Below are positions 34,203-43,102 of a DNA stretch of 49,605 bases, piece after piece. The stretch's first letter is position 1. Each line of letters opens with the position of its first letter. Below the pieces are notes generated by a model. The model was given only the letters and a program-made list of their open reading frames with translations, was not told where the DNA came from and made no database searches. The position numbers and the translations under genes were made by a program. This DNA comes from a bacterium. GTDB lineage: Bacteria; Bacillota; Clostridia; Lachnospirales; Lachnospiraceae. The stretch is from positions 1-49,605 of the forward strand of contig JAUNGE010000025.1 of NCBI GenBank assembly GCA_030524675.1. Direction: 5' to 3'.

Positions 34203-34277
34203 AACTGGCTCAATGAAAGCCGCGTGAATTACAAAACTACGTGAATTACAAAGCAAGAACGAAGGGAATAGGAACCT

Positions 34278-35267
34278 ATGAAAGACCAGTATGGCAGAGA
34301 CATTGACTATCTGCGCATCTCCCTGACAGACCGCTGCAATCTGCGCTGCAAATACTGTATGCCGGACGGTATCTGCCAGACAGCACACAGTGAAATTTTG
34401 ACTTACGAGGAAATTCTCACTGTCTGCCAAGCAGCGCTGCAGCTTGGGATTTCTCACTTTAAGGTGACAGGCGGAGAACCATTTGTCCGAAAAAATGCAA
34501 TCTCCTTTCTCAGAGATTTAAAAGAGCTTGCTCCGTCCTGCACGGTGACGCTCACAACCAACGGAACTTTATTAAAGCCTTATATAAAAGAGTTGAGAGA
34601 ACTGGGTATTGACGGAATCAACATCAGCCTTGATGCGGCACAGGAAGAACGTTTCTTTGCCATCACAGGCAGCCATGCATTCGCGTCTGTTCTGGAATCC
34701 ATCCAACTCTGTGCCGCCTGCGGCATCCGGACAAAAATCAATGCGGTCCTTCTTCCTGGAAATGAGGACCAACTGCTTCCTCTCGCCCGTCTTGCCGAGG
34801 AAATGCCCGTGGATGTCCGCCTGATTGAGCTGATGCCCATCGGCGAGGGCGCTGCTCTTTCTGTTTTCTCTCCAGACAAGGCGCGGAAAATTCTTTTGCA
34901 GAAGTATCCTGATTTATCACCTGTTCCGGCGGAAGAACGGCGCGGGTATGGTCCGGCTCACTATGAACAGTCGGAGAAACTTCTGGGGCGCATCGGATGG
35001 ATTGACGCCATCAGCCATCAATTCTGTACTTCCTGCAACCGCATCCGGCTCACCAGCACAGGGCTGCTGAAACCTTGCCTGTGTTATGGAAATGGCGTGG
35101 ATTTGCGGGCAATCCTGCGCAAAAAAAATCCAGGAAATCCAAATCTCATCTGGGATGAACTGCTTTTGGCACTTTCTGATGGAATATTTCAGAAACCTCG
35201 CGCGCACTGCTTTCAGGAGCACGATGCTATAACGGAACACCGAAAAATGGCAGAAATTGGAGGATAA
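34278..35267 (+). CDS. moaA: GTP 3',8-cyclase
   Basis: A 329-residue radical-SAM enzyme for the first step of molybdenum-cofactor synthesis, rearranging GTP to 3',8-cyclo-GTP. The N-terminal cluster motif CNLRCKYC follows YLRISLTDR at residues about 11-28. VTGGEPFVRKNAI is the SAM-binding GGE region. The C-terminal cluster motif CTSCNRIRLTSTGLLKPCL lies near residue 255, completing the two [4Fe-4S] sites. Length and motifs match MoaA. MoaC, which completes cyclic pyranopterin formation, is absent from the window. The stop lies one base before the next start. An 18-base direct repeat sits in the gap upstream. Confidence 0.95.
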   Translation: MKDQYGRDIDYLRISLTDRCNLRCKYCMPDGICQTAHSEILTYEEILTVCQAALQLGISHFKVTGGEPFVRKNAISFLRDLKELAPSCTVTLTTNGTLLKPYIKELRELGIDGINISLDAAQEERFFAITGSHAFASVLESIQLCAACGIRTKINAVLLPGNEDQLLPLARLAEEMPVDVRLIELMPIGEGAALSVFSPDKARKILLQKYPDLSPVPAEERRGYGPAHYEQSEKLLGRIGWIDAISHQFCTSCNRIRLTSTGLLKPCLCYGNGVDLRAILRKKNPGNPNLIWDELLLALSDGIFQKPRAHCFQEHDAITEHRKMAEIGG

Positions 35268-35268
35268 A

Positions 35269-36213
35269 ATGGGGAAAACAGGTATTATCAAAGCAATTTG
35301 TATCTCAGACATCAGAGGAATCCAAAAAACGGAGATTCCTTCTGCTGTACTTAGACCAGACCATGGAATAGAAGGGGACGCCCATGCTGGCAAATGGCAT
35401 CGCCAGGTCAGTCTTCTTTCTTATGATAAAATAGAAGAATTCCGCAAGCGCGGCGCAGATATTGAGTTTGGCGCTTTTGGAGAAAATCTGGTGGTCGAGG
35501 GGTTTGACTTTTCTTCTCTGCCTGTGGGTACGCAGTTTCGCTGTGGTGACGCCCTGCTCGAGATGACACAGATTGGCAAAGAATGTCACAGCCATTGTGC
35601 CATTTACCAGGTGATGGGCGACTGCATTATGCCAAGAGAAGGCGTATTTGCCCGTGTTCTGGAAGGTGGAACCATTCACACGGGTGATATGCTAGTACAG
35701 GTTGAGAGAACCTCTCCTCTTCCCTGGCAGGCGGCTGTCATCACACTCTCTGACAAAGGAGCAGCAGGGGAACGAAAGGATGAGAGCGGTCCAGCGATTG
35801 CAAAACGGCTGCGAGCGGCTGGATATGAGGTTGTCGAAGAAATCTTGCAGGCAGATAATGCAGCTGTTTTAAAGAAAAATCTCATTCGCCTCTGTGACCA
35901 GCGCCAGCTTGACCTGATTTTGACAACGGGCGGCACCGGTTTTTCTCCCACAGATGTGACGCCAGAAGCGACACTCGCCGTGGCAGACCGCCTGGCCCCA
36001 GGTATCTCAGAGGCAATTCGCGCAGCATCTATGCAGATTACACCGCGCGCCATGCTCTCCCGCGGTGTATCTGTCATCCGCAAAAAGACCCTGATTATCA
36101 ATCTTCCTGGCAGCCCAAAAGCAGTGATGGAAAGTATGGATGTCTTTTTGGACACAATTCCTCATGCGATGGAACTTCTGCGCGGCCAAAAAGGCGACTG
36201 CGGACGAAAATAA
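35269..36213 (+). CDS. MOSC domain - MogA/MoaB fusion
   Basis: A 314-residue fusion. Residues about 1-145 are a MOSC domain (KAICISDIRGIQKTEIP, GIEGDAHAGKWHRQVSLLS, FGENLVVEGFDFSSLPVGT), a sulfur-carrier fold found in Mo-cofactor sulfurases. Residues about 155-305 are MogA/MoaB (VITLSDKGAAGERKDESGPA, LILTTGGTGFSPTDVTPEAT, LIINLPGSPKAVMESMD), which adenylylates molybdopterin before metal insertion. The ATG at 35269 comes one base after the moaA stop and its GGAGG lies inside moaA, implying translational coupling. A fusion of this kind would link cofactor activation with sulfuration or trafficking. Confidence 0.92.
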   Translation: MGKTGIIKAICISDIRGIQKTEIPSAVLRPDHGIEGDAHAGKWHRQVSLLSYDKIEEFRKRGADIEFGAFGENLVVEGFDFSSLPVGTQFRCGDALLEMTQIGKECHSHCAIYQVMGDCIMPREGVFARVLEGGTIHTGDMLVQVERTSPLPWQAAVITLSDKGAAGERKDESGPAIAKRLRAAGYEVVEEILQADNAAVLKKNLIRLCDQRQLDLILTTGGTGFSPTDVTPEATLAVADRLAPGISEAIRAASMQITPRAMLSRGVSVIRKKTLIINLPGSPKAVMESMDVFLDTIPHAMELLRGQKGDCGRK

Positions 36214-36258
36214 CGCTATTTTGTTTCCATATTTTAAGAAAGGACAGGATATCTTATT

Positions 36259-37227
36259 ATGATGAAAAAGACACGATTCTCAAACCATTTCCAATCAGCA
36301 GCGCTTGCAATCGCTATGCTTACATGCACAGCACTCTCTGCCTGCTCTTCTGGCAGTGCGAGTTCTGGCAGCACTGCAACAACAGCTTCCACGACAGCTG
36401 CGCAGACCACACAAGCTACTGAGACAACGGCTGCAGCAACTGCCGAAATACCACCTGCATCTGAGACGACAACAGCTGGCACAACGGTATCAACCGACTC
36501 TCCTATCACCCTGACCGTGTTCGCGGCTGCTTCCATGACAGAGACATTGACTGAAATTTCTGAATTATACCATGCTGAACATCCGAATACGGAGATTATT
36601 TTTAACTTTGACTCTTCTGGCACATTAAAAACGCAGATTGAGGAAGGCGCTGTCTGCGATATTTTCATCTCTGCCGCCGAAAAACAGATGAATCAGCTTG
36701 ACGTCACCGCTTCTGAGGATATCAATCCAAACCATCTTGATTTTGTAGATACGGACACTCGTTTTAATCTGGTAGAAAATAAGGTAGTTCTGGCAATTCC
36801 CGACGGAAATCCAGCTGATATCACTTCCTGGAGCGACATTGGAACCGACAAATGCCGTATGATCGCACTCGGAAATGAGGATGTTCCGGTAGGCTCTTAT
36901 TCCATTGAGATTCTCGAGTCCCTCGGAATTCTGGATTCCCTCACTTCCTCCAATAAAATCACTTACGGTTCCAATGTAAAAGAGGTGACGACTCAGGTTA
37001 AGGAGGCGGCTGTAGACTGCGGCATTATCTATGCCACGGACGCATACAGTGCCGGCCTTTCTACTGTGGATACAGCAACCGCTGATATGTGCCGGCAGGT
37101 GATTTATCCGGCAGCCGTATTAAAAGGGTCCGCTTACAAAGAAGAGGCGGCAGCCTTTCTGGAATTTTTAAAGACACCGCAGGCTGTGGAAATTTTTGAA
37201 TCTGTGGGATTTTCCATGGCAGAATAG
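36259..37227 (+). CDS. modA: Molybdate-binding lipoprotein of ABC importer
   Basis: A 322-residue periplasmic-binding-type lipoprotein that captures molybdate (or tungstate). The signal peptide ends in the lipobox LSAC near residue 29. A Thr/Ala/Ser-rich linker of about 50 residues (many TTA repeats) precedes the mature domain, which opens with ITLTVFAAASMTETLTEIS, the hallmark ModA start. Further ModA motifs are FNFDSSGTLKTQIEEGAVCD and DCGIIYATDAYSAGL. The expanded linker is longer than usual and repetitive. modB starts 8 bases after the stop. Confidence 0.95.
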   Translation: MMKKTRFSNHFQSAALAIAMLTCTALSACSSGSASSGSTATTASTTAAQTTQATETTAAATAEIPPASETTTAGTTVSTDSPITLTVFAAASMTETLTEISELYHAEHPNTEIIFNFDSSGTLKTQIEEGAVCDIFISAAEKQMNQLDVTASEDINPNHLDFVDTDTRFNLVENKVVLAIPDGNPADITSWSDIGTDKCRMIALGNEDVPVGSYSIEILESLGILDSLTSSNKITYGSNVKEVTTQVKEAAVDCGIIYATDAYSAGLSTVDTATADMCRQVIYPAAVLKGSAYKEEAAAFLEFLKTPQAVEIFESVGFSMAE

Positions 37228-37235
37228 GAGCAACT

Positions 37236-37898
37236 ATGGACCTGTTTCCTCTTTTTAATTCCCTAAGAATTGCATTTCTCTCCAGTTTTTTTGTATTCTT
37301 TACTGGAATTTTTGCGGCATACTATGCGGCGAAATTGCCTCGATTGCTAAAGGGAATCCTGGATGTGATTCTGACACTGCCGCTGGTTCTTCCGCCAACA
37401 GTTGTGGGATATTTCCTCCTGCTGCTGCTTGGCACAAAACGGCCTTTTGGCGCTTGGATGATGGAACAGTTTCAAATCCGTATCGTCATGAGCTGGTATG
37501 CGGCTGTCTTCGCATCCTACGCTGTGGCATTTCCTCTGATGTACCGCACAGCCAGAGGTGCATTTGAAAGCTTTGACATAACTCTCGCTGATGCCGGACG
37601 GACTCTGGGACTCTCCAACACCTATATTTTCTGGCGCATCCGTATGCCGGCGTGCCGTCAGGGAATTTTAGCAGGAACTGTCCTCGCCTTCGCCAGGGCG
37701 CTTGGAGAATATGGCGCAACCAGCATGGTCTGCGGTTACACGCCAAAGAGGACTGCCACGATCTCCACCACGGTGTATCAACTCTGGCGCACAGATAACG
37801 ATGCTCTTGCATTTCGCTGGGTCTTCATCAATCTGATTATCTCCGCTTTTGTGCTGCTTACTGTGAATATGCTCGAGAAAAAGCAGAGAAGGAAATAG
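37236..37898 (+). CDS. modB: Molybdate ABC permease
   Basis: A 220-residue membrane protein with about five helices. The core segments VILTLPLVLPPTVVGYFLLL near residue 45, MYRTARGAFESFDITLADAGR with RTLGLSNTYIFWRIRMP (coupling loop), and AFARALGEYGATSMVCGY are characteristic of ModB. It forms the channel that ModC powers. It starts right after modA with GGAG at 5-base spacing and ends with a basic tail, EKKQRRK. Confidence 0.95.
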   Translation: MDLFPLFNSLRIAFLSSFFVFFTGIFAAYYAAKLPRLLKGILDVILTLPLVLPPTVVGYFLLLLLGTKRPFGAWMMEQFQIRIVMSWYAAVFASYAVAFPLMYRTARGAFESFDITLADAGRTLGLSNTYIFWRIRMPACRQGILAGTVLAFARALGEYGATSMVCGYTPKRTATISTTVYQLWRTDNDALAFRWVFINLIISAFVLLTVNMLEKKQRRK

Positions 37899-37944
37899 CA
37901 TCAAACATTTTATGAAAAAATCTATCAGGAAACGGAGGCTGCCA

Positions 37945-39021
37945 ATGGGGCTCTTTCTGGATATCAAAAAAAAATTTGAGACATTTTCTCTGTCTGTTCA
38001 TCTGCAGACAGAAGTTCCTATCACCGGACTTCTGGGAGCTTCCGGCTGCGGAAAAAGTATGACTTTGCGCTGTATAGCTGGAATTGAGAGACCGGATGAG
38101 GGAAAGATTATTTTAAACGGCCAAACCTTATTTGACAGTGAAAAACACATCAACCTCCCACCCCAAAAAAGAGGCGTGGGGTACCTGTTTCAAAACTATG
38201 CCCTGTTTCCCAATATGACCGTAGAACAAAACATTCTTGCGGGCCTTTCCAAAGAAAAAAGCAAAATCAGGAAACGGGAAGTTCTTTCTGAAATGCTGGA
38301 ATTGTTCTCACTGACAGAGCTTCGCCGCCGAAGGCCTCACGAACTTTCCGGCGGACAGGCCCAGCGCGCAGCACTGGCTCGTATCCTAGCTTCCGACCCA
38401 CAGCTTCTTCTGCTGGATGAACCCTTTTCTGCGCTGGATACCTATCTGCGCGAACAGCTTCAAGTGCAGATGCTGGAAACTTTAAAGGAATTCGGAAAAG
38501 ACACCATTCTCGTGACACACAGCCGCGATGAGGCTTACCACATGTGCGAACAGGTCGCGCTGATGGAGAAAGGTCATATTTTTTCATTTGGTGCTATGAA
38601 ATCTGTATTTGCCAATCCCAGGACGATTGCCGGCGCCAGAATCACTGGATGCAAAAATATCGCAAAAGCACAAAAGACAGGAGAAAGAGAAATTTTTGTG
38701 CCGAAATGGGGAATTTCTCTCTCTCTGGAAAAGCCAGTTGACGACTCTCTGGAAGCAATCGGAATCCGCGCTCACGCCTTCCTGCCTGCTCCTGCCAAAA
38801 ACAACGCGCATATGACGATTCCATTTCCTGTTGTATTTTCAGGAGAATTGGAAGAACCCTTCGAGTGGATTCTGCAGTTCCGCTTTCAGAATCAGACCCC
38901 AGACAGCATATCTCTCTGGTGGAGAATCCCCAAAGAACAGTATCCCAAGACTTTGCCGAAATATTTATATCTCTCCCTGGATGATGTTTTACTCTTATAC
39001 CGGCAAAAAATGGATAACTAA
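37945..39021 (+). CDS. modC: Molybdate ABC ATPase
   Basis: A 358-residue ATPase from the ATG at 37945, preceded by GGAGG (6-base spacing); the frame is open 11 codons earlier. Walker A is GASGCGKS, Q-loop GYLFQNYALFPNMTVEQN, signature LSGGQAQRAALARIL, Walker B LLLLDEPFSALD and H-loop VTHSRDEAY. Residues after about 235 form a regulatory tail in the position of the TOBE/molybdate-binding domain, but it is diverged, so feedback inhibition by molybdate is uncertain. It is followed by xdhC with a 73-base gap. Confidence 0.93.
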   Translation: MGLFLDIKKKFETFSLSVHLQTEVPITGLLGASGCGKSMTLRCIAGIERPDEGKIILNGQTLFDSEKHINLPPQKRGVGYLFQNYALFPNMTVEQNILAGLSKEKSKIRKREVLSEMLELFSLTELRRRRPHELSGGQAQRAALARILASDPQLLLLDEPFSALDTYLREQLQVQMLETLKEFGKDTILVTHSRDEAYHMCEQVALMEKGHIFSFGAMKSVFANPRTIAGARITGCKNIAKAQKTGEREIFVPKWGISLSLEKPVDDSLEAIGIRAHAFLPAPAKNNAHMTIPFPVVFSGELEEPFEWILQFRFQNQTPDSISLWWRIPKEQYPKTLPKYLYLSLDDVLLLYRQKMDN

Positions 39022-39094
39022 AATGAAAAAGCAGAAACTACAGACGAGAAGCAAACATAGAAAAACAAAAATCCAGAGAACAAAGAGGTATCCT

Positions 39095-40174
39095 ATGGAA
39101 CAACTTTTTCAAATATTACATCAACATCTTTTACAGGGAGAATCCCTTATGCTGCTCAGTGTCGTAAACGCACAGGGTTCCGCACCGAGAGGTCCTGGCG
39201 CACATATGCTGGCAAATCAGTCCGGAATTCTTACCGGAACCATCGGCGGGGGCGCTCTGGAACATACTGCACTGGTGACAGCCATGGAATGGCTTTCCTC
39301 TCATTCTGACCCTGCATCTTTCTCAGCTGAAAACCCACGTTCCAACCCCAACCTTCATTTTATGCGCCATTTCACTTTAAATACAGAAGAAGTCAAAAAT
39401 CTCGGTATGGTCTGCGGCGGAAATGTGGATGTGCTGTTCACGCCATTTTTTCCTGATTTTCGCTGCATGCATTTTGTAAACCATGTACTCTCCTGTTTCC
39501 AGAAAAGAGAATTGTTCTGCATCGCACTGCCATTGAATGAAGTTCCGTCTGAACAAGTACTTCCTTCCATTGTAGACGAAATAGCCTGGACAAACACAAT
39601 CTCTGCTGCACTGGACGGCCGCCCCTTCGGTATCCATTCGTTTGGCGAACAGCAAATTTATATTGAAAAAATGCTGGATACCAGCCGTGTTTTCATCTTT
39701 GGCGGCGGACATATTTCCAAAAAACTGGTTCCGCTTCTCTCTCAGCTGAAATTCCGGTGCATTGTGAGTGATGACCGTCCGGAATTTTCCAACCCTGCTG
39801 TTTTCCCAGATGCAGAGGAGGTGCGCACTATCTCATTTTCAGACCTGGAATCCAGCTTTTCTATCGGACCAGACGATTATATCGTGGTCCTGACGCGGGG
39901 ACACCAGTGGGACGCCGAAGTACAATGCTTCGCTCTGAAAACTTCAGCTAAATATATCGGTGTCATCGGCAGCAAAAAAAAGCGTGCCGCTGTAAACGAG
40001 ATATTGATGCAGAAAGGCTTTTCAGAAGCAGACATCAATCGCGTGATAACTCCAATCGGTTTGGATATCGGCGCAGAAACTCCGGCCGAAATTGCAGTCT
40101 CCATCGCAGCGCAGATGGTTGCGGTGAGAAGCGGCAAACTGACGCCTGAAACAGCCGAAAAGTTTCGGATTTAA
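39095..40174 (+). CDS. xdhC: XdhC-family molybdenum-cofactor maturation factor
   Basis: A 359-residue protein from the ATG at 39095 (AGAGG at 6-base spacing). Upstream in-frame codons overlap modC and lack a ribosome site. The N-terminal XdhC/CoxI domain has LLSVVNAQGSAPRGPGAHML and LTGTIGGGALEH. The C-terminal Rossmann domain has VFIFGGGHISKKLVPLLSQL and YIGVIGSKKKRAAVNEIL with DIGAETPAEIAVSIAAQMVA. XdhC binds the finished cofactor, promotes its sulfuration and hands it to xanthine-dehydrogenase-type enzymes. No such enzyme is in the window. In clostridia this family also serves selenium-dependent molybdenum hydroxylases, a possible client. Confidence 0.9.
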   Translation: MEQLFQILHQHLLQGESLMLLSVVNAQGSAPRGPGAHMLANQSGILTGTIGGGALEHTALVTAMEWLSSHSDPASFSAENPRSNPNLHFMRHFTLNTEEVKNLGMVCGGNVDVLFTPFFPDFRCMHFVNHVLSCFQKRELFCIALPLNEVPSEQVLPSIVDEIAWTNTISAALDGRPFGIHSFGEQQIYIEKMLDTSRVFIFGGGHISKKLVPLLSQLKFRCIVSDDRPEFSNPAVFPDAEEVRTISFSDLESSFSIGPDDYIVVLTRGHQWDAEVQCFALKTSAKYIGVIGSKKKRAAVNEILMQKGFSEADINRVITPIGLDIGAETPAEIAVSIAAQMVAVRSGKLTPETAEKFRI

Positions 40175-40193
40175 CAAAGAAAATGATACCAAA

Positions 40194-40250
40194 AAGAACC
40201 AATCAGTCAAATGTTCTTTTCCTGCCATTTTTCTGACTGGTTCTTTTTTC
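40194..40250. terminator. Terminator between xdhC and creatininase-family gene
   Basis: AAGAACCA (40194-40201) plus GTCA pairs with TGACTGGTTCTT (40234-40245), with a small bulge. TTTTTTC follows on the plus strand and an A-rich mirror gives a T-run on minus. It ends the long molybdenum operon and the convergent gene at 40258. Confidence 0.75.
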
Positions 40251-40257
40251 TTTTTCA

Positions 40258-41013
40258 TCATGGCAACGTCTTCAACTCCTCTATCAAATCCACAATAAAA
40301 TCAGCAGTTGTCTGCAGCATCTCACGTCCCCACTCCACTGTCGCGGTACTTGGATGGTCCGCACCTATCCAGCCATTGTCTGTCACATCTTTCGTGTGGC
40401 GCAGTACCTGAATTTCCACTCCTTTAAAGCGAACCGTGCGAAATCCGGTTGCCTTCAGATTTTCATTCAAATCTTTCAGTTCCAGTGGTCCTCCGATCTC
40501 CTCCATATCTACGAGAGACGGGTCCACACCCATAATACCAGCTGTCTCTTCTCCGCCTCCATGGCCGCCTTTCCATGCTGGATTCATATCCCACGCCATC
40601 AGCCACCAGTTCAGTACAACCACCATTGCACCTTTTTTGTCAAAATCCAGTCCCACTCTCTCCAGAGTCTTGGTATTTCCTCCATGACCGTTAAGAATCA
40701 GGATTTTTCTCGCACCGTGGCGGTACAGATTCTGCACTACCTGCGTCACAAACAAATACAGTACATCTGCATCAATGTTAATGGTTCCTGGATAATCTTC
40801 CAGACTCTGGCACGCTCCATATGGAATCGTCGGAGCAATCAATATATCATTTTTCTCTTCAATCAATTCCAAGATTCTGTCTGGAATCAGCGTATCTGTT
40901 CCCAGTGGAAGGTGACGGCCATGACATTCAATACTGCCGATTGGTAAAAGCACCATATCACTCTCTTTAAAATACTTCTCTGCTTTCGGCCAGGTTAATT
41001 TTGACAAACGCAT
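40258..41013 (-). CDS. Creatininase-family amidohydrolase
   Basis: A 251-residue metal-dependent hydrolase from the ATG at 41013 (GGGAG at 9 bases). The metal ligands of the creatininase fold are all visible: GSIECHGRHLPLGTDT (Glu, His, Asp; residues about 27-42), LILNGHGGNTKTLERVG (His) and KGGHGGGEETAGIMGVDP (Glu). Family members include creatinine amidohydrolase and ring-opening amidases such as MftE. Creatinine itself is only one possible substrate. It is flanked by repeat copy B and a terminator and divergent from a TRAP transporter, which might import its substrate; that is inference. Confidence 0.85.
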   Translation of the reverse strand: MRLSKLTWPKAEKYFKESDMVLLPIGSIECHGRHLPLGTDTLIPDRILELIEEKNDILIAPTIPYGACQSLEDYPGTINIDADVLYLFVTQVVQNLYRHGARKILILNGHGGNTKTLERVGLDFDKKGAMVVVLNWWLMAWDMNPAWKGGHGGGEETAGIMGVDPSLVDMEEIGGPLELKDLNENLKATGFRTVRFKGVEIQVLRHTKDVTDNGWIGADHPSTATVEWGREMLQTTADFIVDLIEELKTLP

Positions 41014-41364
41014 ATCGTATTTCTCCCTTCTTGTCTTTTTATTTGATGATACCAGGGTCAAAAGGTCAGAAATCTGATGCAAGCTTGCTTCAATCTGGTA
41101 TCATAGGGGTCAAAATACCTTTTAACCCCAACATCATTTGATTTTATTATAAATGATACCGACCTGCTTTGCCATTCTTTTTGTCATTTTTTTCTCTTCT
41201 CTATCATCTTCTCTGTCAATTTGCTTTCTCACAGAAAGAAACTCTCTCCTTCTGTCTATATTTTACATCAAACCTACACATACTACATCTTAATAGTGTG
41301 CTTTAAAAATCACAATACCAGATATATGGATCAGATATCGTTTCAAAGGAGGGCTATTCTATTT
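41014..41364. other. 351-base divergent gap: repeat copy B and hairpins
   Basis: No gene. It holds repeat copy B with its inverted ends (41046-41104), a GGGGTCAAAA/TTTTAACCCC hairpin (41106-41129), a further ATGATACC at 41153-41160 and a small CTTTCT/AGAAAG stem at 41224-41238. Promoters for both flanking genes should be here, but I could not define them with confidence. Confidence 0.55.
41046..41104. repeat. Dispersed hairpin repeat, copy B, with 10-bp inverted ends
   Basis: ATGATACCAG (41046-41055) and CTGGTATCAT (41095-41104) are perfect inverted ends around a 59-base element. Its first 45 bases match copy A at 31882-31926 in reverse orientation with one mismatch. The ATGATACC end also recurs at 40183-40190 and 41153-41160. 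Confidence 0.88.
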
Positions 41365-42411
41365 ATGAAAATATTTAGAAAAATATTCATAAAAATGTTT
41401 ACCTGTTTTCTTTTCAGCTGTTTTATACTTCTTGCCAGCTCCATTCTGAGCGGCTGCCAGAGCACTGAACGCCAGCGGATTGTCCGCATCGGACACAATC
41501 AATCCACCAGTCATCCCATTCACATTGCCCTGACCGCCTTCAAAGACTACATCAACGAAACCGTGGGCGACAGATATGTAGTTGAGGTGTATCCAAGTGA
41601 GCTTTTGGGGTCTCAGACAGATATGGTTCAGCTGACACAGACAGGAGCGATTGACTATTGTGTTGCCAGCAACGCCATTCTGGAAACATTCAGCAAGAAC
41701 TATGAAATCTTCAATCTGCCCTACCTGTTCGCCAGTGCGGATGCCTATCACCATGTCATGGACGATTCCGACATCACAGGCCCGATTTTTCGCTCCACAC
41801 AGAAGGCCGGCTTTACGGCCGTGACCTGGCTGGACGCAGGCACGCGAAATTTCTACACAGTAAATAGGCCGATTACATCCCCTGCTGACTTAAAGGGGCT
41901 GAAAATCCGCGTGCAGCAGTCTCCCACCAACATTGAGATGATGCGTCTTTTGGGTGGTTCCGCAACTCCTATGGGATTTGGCGATGTGTACACCGCACTC
42001 CAGTCCAATATTATTGATGGCGCCGAGAACAATGAAATGGCACTGACGGATAACGGACACGGTGATGTGTGTAAATACTACTCCTACGATATGCACCAGA
42101 TGGTCCCTGACATTCTGATTGGAAACAATGTCTTTATTGAGGAGATGACAGAAGAAGACCGCGCTGTGTTTGAGGCAGGTTATCAGCTGGTTAATCGGGT
42201 TGAGCGCGAAGAATGGGAGAAAGCGGTGGAAAATGCCCGAGAAAAAGCTGCCACAAAGCAAAACGTGCAGTTTTTATATCCCGACCAGACACCTTTTGTT
42301 GAAGCCTGTGCTCCGCTCCACCAGTCAGTGCTCCAGAAGAATCCTGCCATCCAGCCTATTTATGATGCCATTCAGGAGTACAATACACACTATCCAGCTG
42401 TGATAGAATAG
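41365..42411 (+). CDS. dctP: TRAP transporter substrate-binding lipoprotein (DctP-like)
   Basis: A 348-residue extracytoplasmic binding protein. The ATG at 41365 lies 12 bases after AAAGGAGG. A lipoprotein signal peptide (FLFSCFILLASSILSGC) is followed by the DctP fold: HPIHIALTAFKDYINE, the organic-acid-binding Arg region LKIRVQQSPTNIEMMRLLGG and PMGFGDVYTALQSNIIDGAEN. These proteins usually bind organic acids such as C4-dicarboxylates, sialic acid or sugar acids. Which one cannot be told from sequence. It is first of the dctP-dctQ-dctM operon; dctQ follows after 13 bases. Confidence 0.92.
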   Translation: MKIFRKIFIKMFTCFLFSCFILLASSILSGCQSTERQRIVRIGHNQSTSHPIHIALTAFKDYINETVGDRYVVEVYPSELLGSQTDMVQLTQTGAIDYCVASNAILETFSKNYEIFNLPYLFASADAYHHVMDDSDITGPIFRSTQKAGFTAVTWLDAGTRNFYTVNRPITSPADLKGLKIRVQQSPTNIEMMRLLGGSATPMGFGDVYTALQSNIIDGAENNEMALTDNGHGDVCKYYSYDMHQMVPDILIGNNVFIEEMTEEDRAVFEAGYQLVNRVEREEWEKAVENAREKAATKQNVQFLYPDQTPFVEACAPLHQSVLQKNPAIQPIYDAIQEYNTHYPAVIE

Positions 42412-42424
42412 GGGGAATTCTAAA

Positions 42425-43099
42425 ATGAACAATATAAATGGTACCAATCATGCCAGTCATACACTCAGAAATCTGCTGGATTATATTTTAAAACTTCTGG
42501 CGGGGGGTAGCTTCCTAGCAATGGTTATTCTGACCTGCTGGCAGGTGTTCACCCGCTATCTTTTGAGGAACCCCTCTTCGTGGTCGGAGGAACTCGTCTC
42601 CTACCTGTTTGCATGGATGTCCCTGCTGGGTGCTTCCATCGTCGTCGGTGAGCGCGGCCACATGAATATCCCAATCGCCGTTGAGCAGATGAAGCCCAAC
42701 TCTCAGAAGGTACTTGCCGTATTTTCCGAGGTGGTCGCATGCCTATTTTCCGCAATCATTCTGGTATTCGGCGGTATCCAAATCACGAAACTTGCCATGG
42801 GGCAGATGACTTCTTCTCTCGGCGTGCCTGTCGGCATTTTCTATGTTGTCCTGCCTCTGAGCGGTGTGCTGAATATCATCTACACGATTTTAAATATCAT
42901 GGATATTCTGAATGGCTCCATCTGTCTGACTCCCATAAACGAGAGGGCGAAAAACACTATAAAAGAAGCAAAAAATGGGACAGAACAAGAAAGAATAGAA
43001 AAAGAAGGGACAGAACAAAAAACAATAGAAGCAAAAGGAAAAGAACAAGAAGCTGAGAGAATGATAAAAACCGAGAAACACAGAATGGAGGGAAAATAA
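42425..43099 (+). CDS. dctQ: TRAP transporter small permease (DctQ-like) with charged repeat tail
   Basis: A 224-residue protein. About residues 15-165 hold the four helices of DctQ: MVILTCWQVFTRYLLRNPSSWSEELVSYLF is the family hallmark (residues about 34-63), and HMNIPIAVEQM follows. The last 55 residues are an unusual, highly charged tail rich in Lys/Glu with repeats of EGTEQ and KEQE, encoded by repeating GGGACAGAACAA units. A normal DctQ ends soon after the fourth helix, so this tail looks like a repeat-driven extension facing the cytoplasm. dctM starts 3 bases after its stop, and GGAGGG inside the tail serves as dctM's ribosome site. Confidence 0.9.
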   Translation: MNNINGTNHASHTLRNLLDYILKLLAGGSFLAMVILTCWQVFTRYLLRNPSSWSEELVSYLFAWMSLLGASIVVGERGHMNIPIAVEQMKPNSQKVLAVFSEVVACLFSAIILVFGGIQITKLAMGQMTSSLGVPVGIFYVVLPLSGVLNIIYTILNIMDILNGSICLTPINERAKNTIKEAKNGTEQERIEKEGTEQKTIEAKGKEQEAERMIKTEKHRMEGK

Positions 43100-43102
43100 C
43101 CC

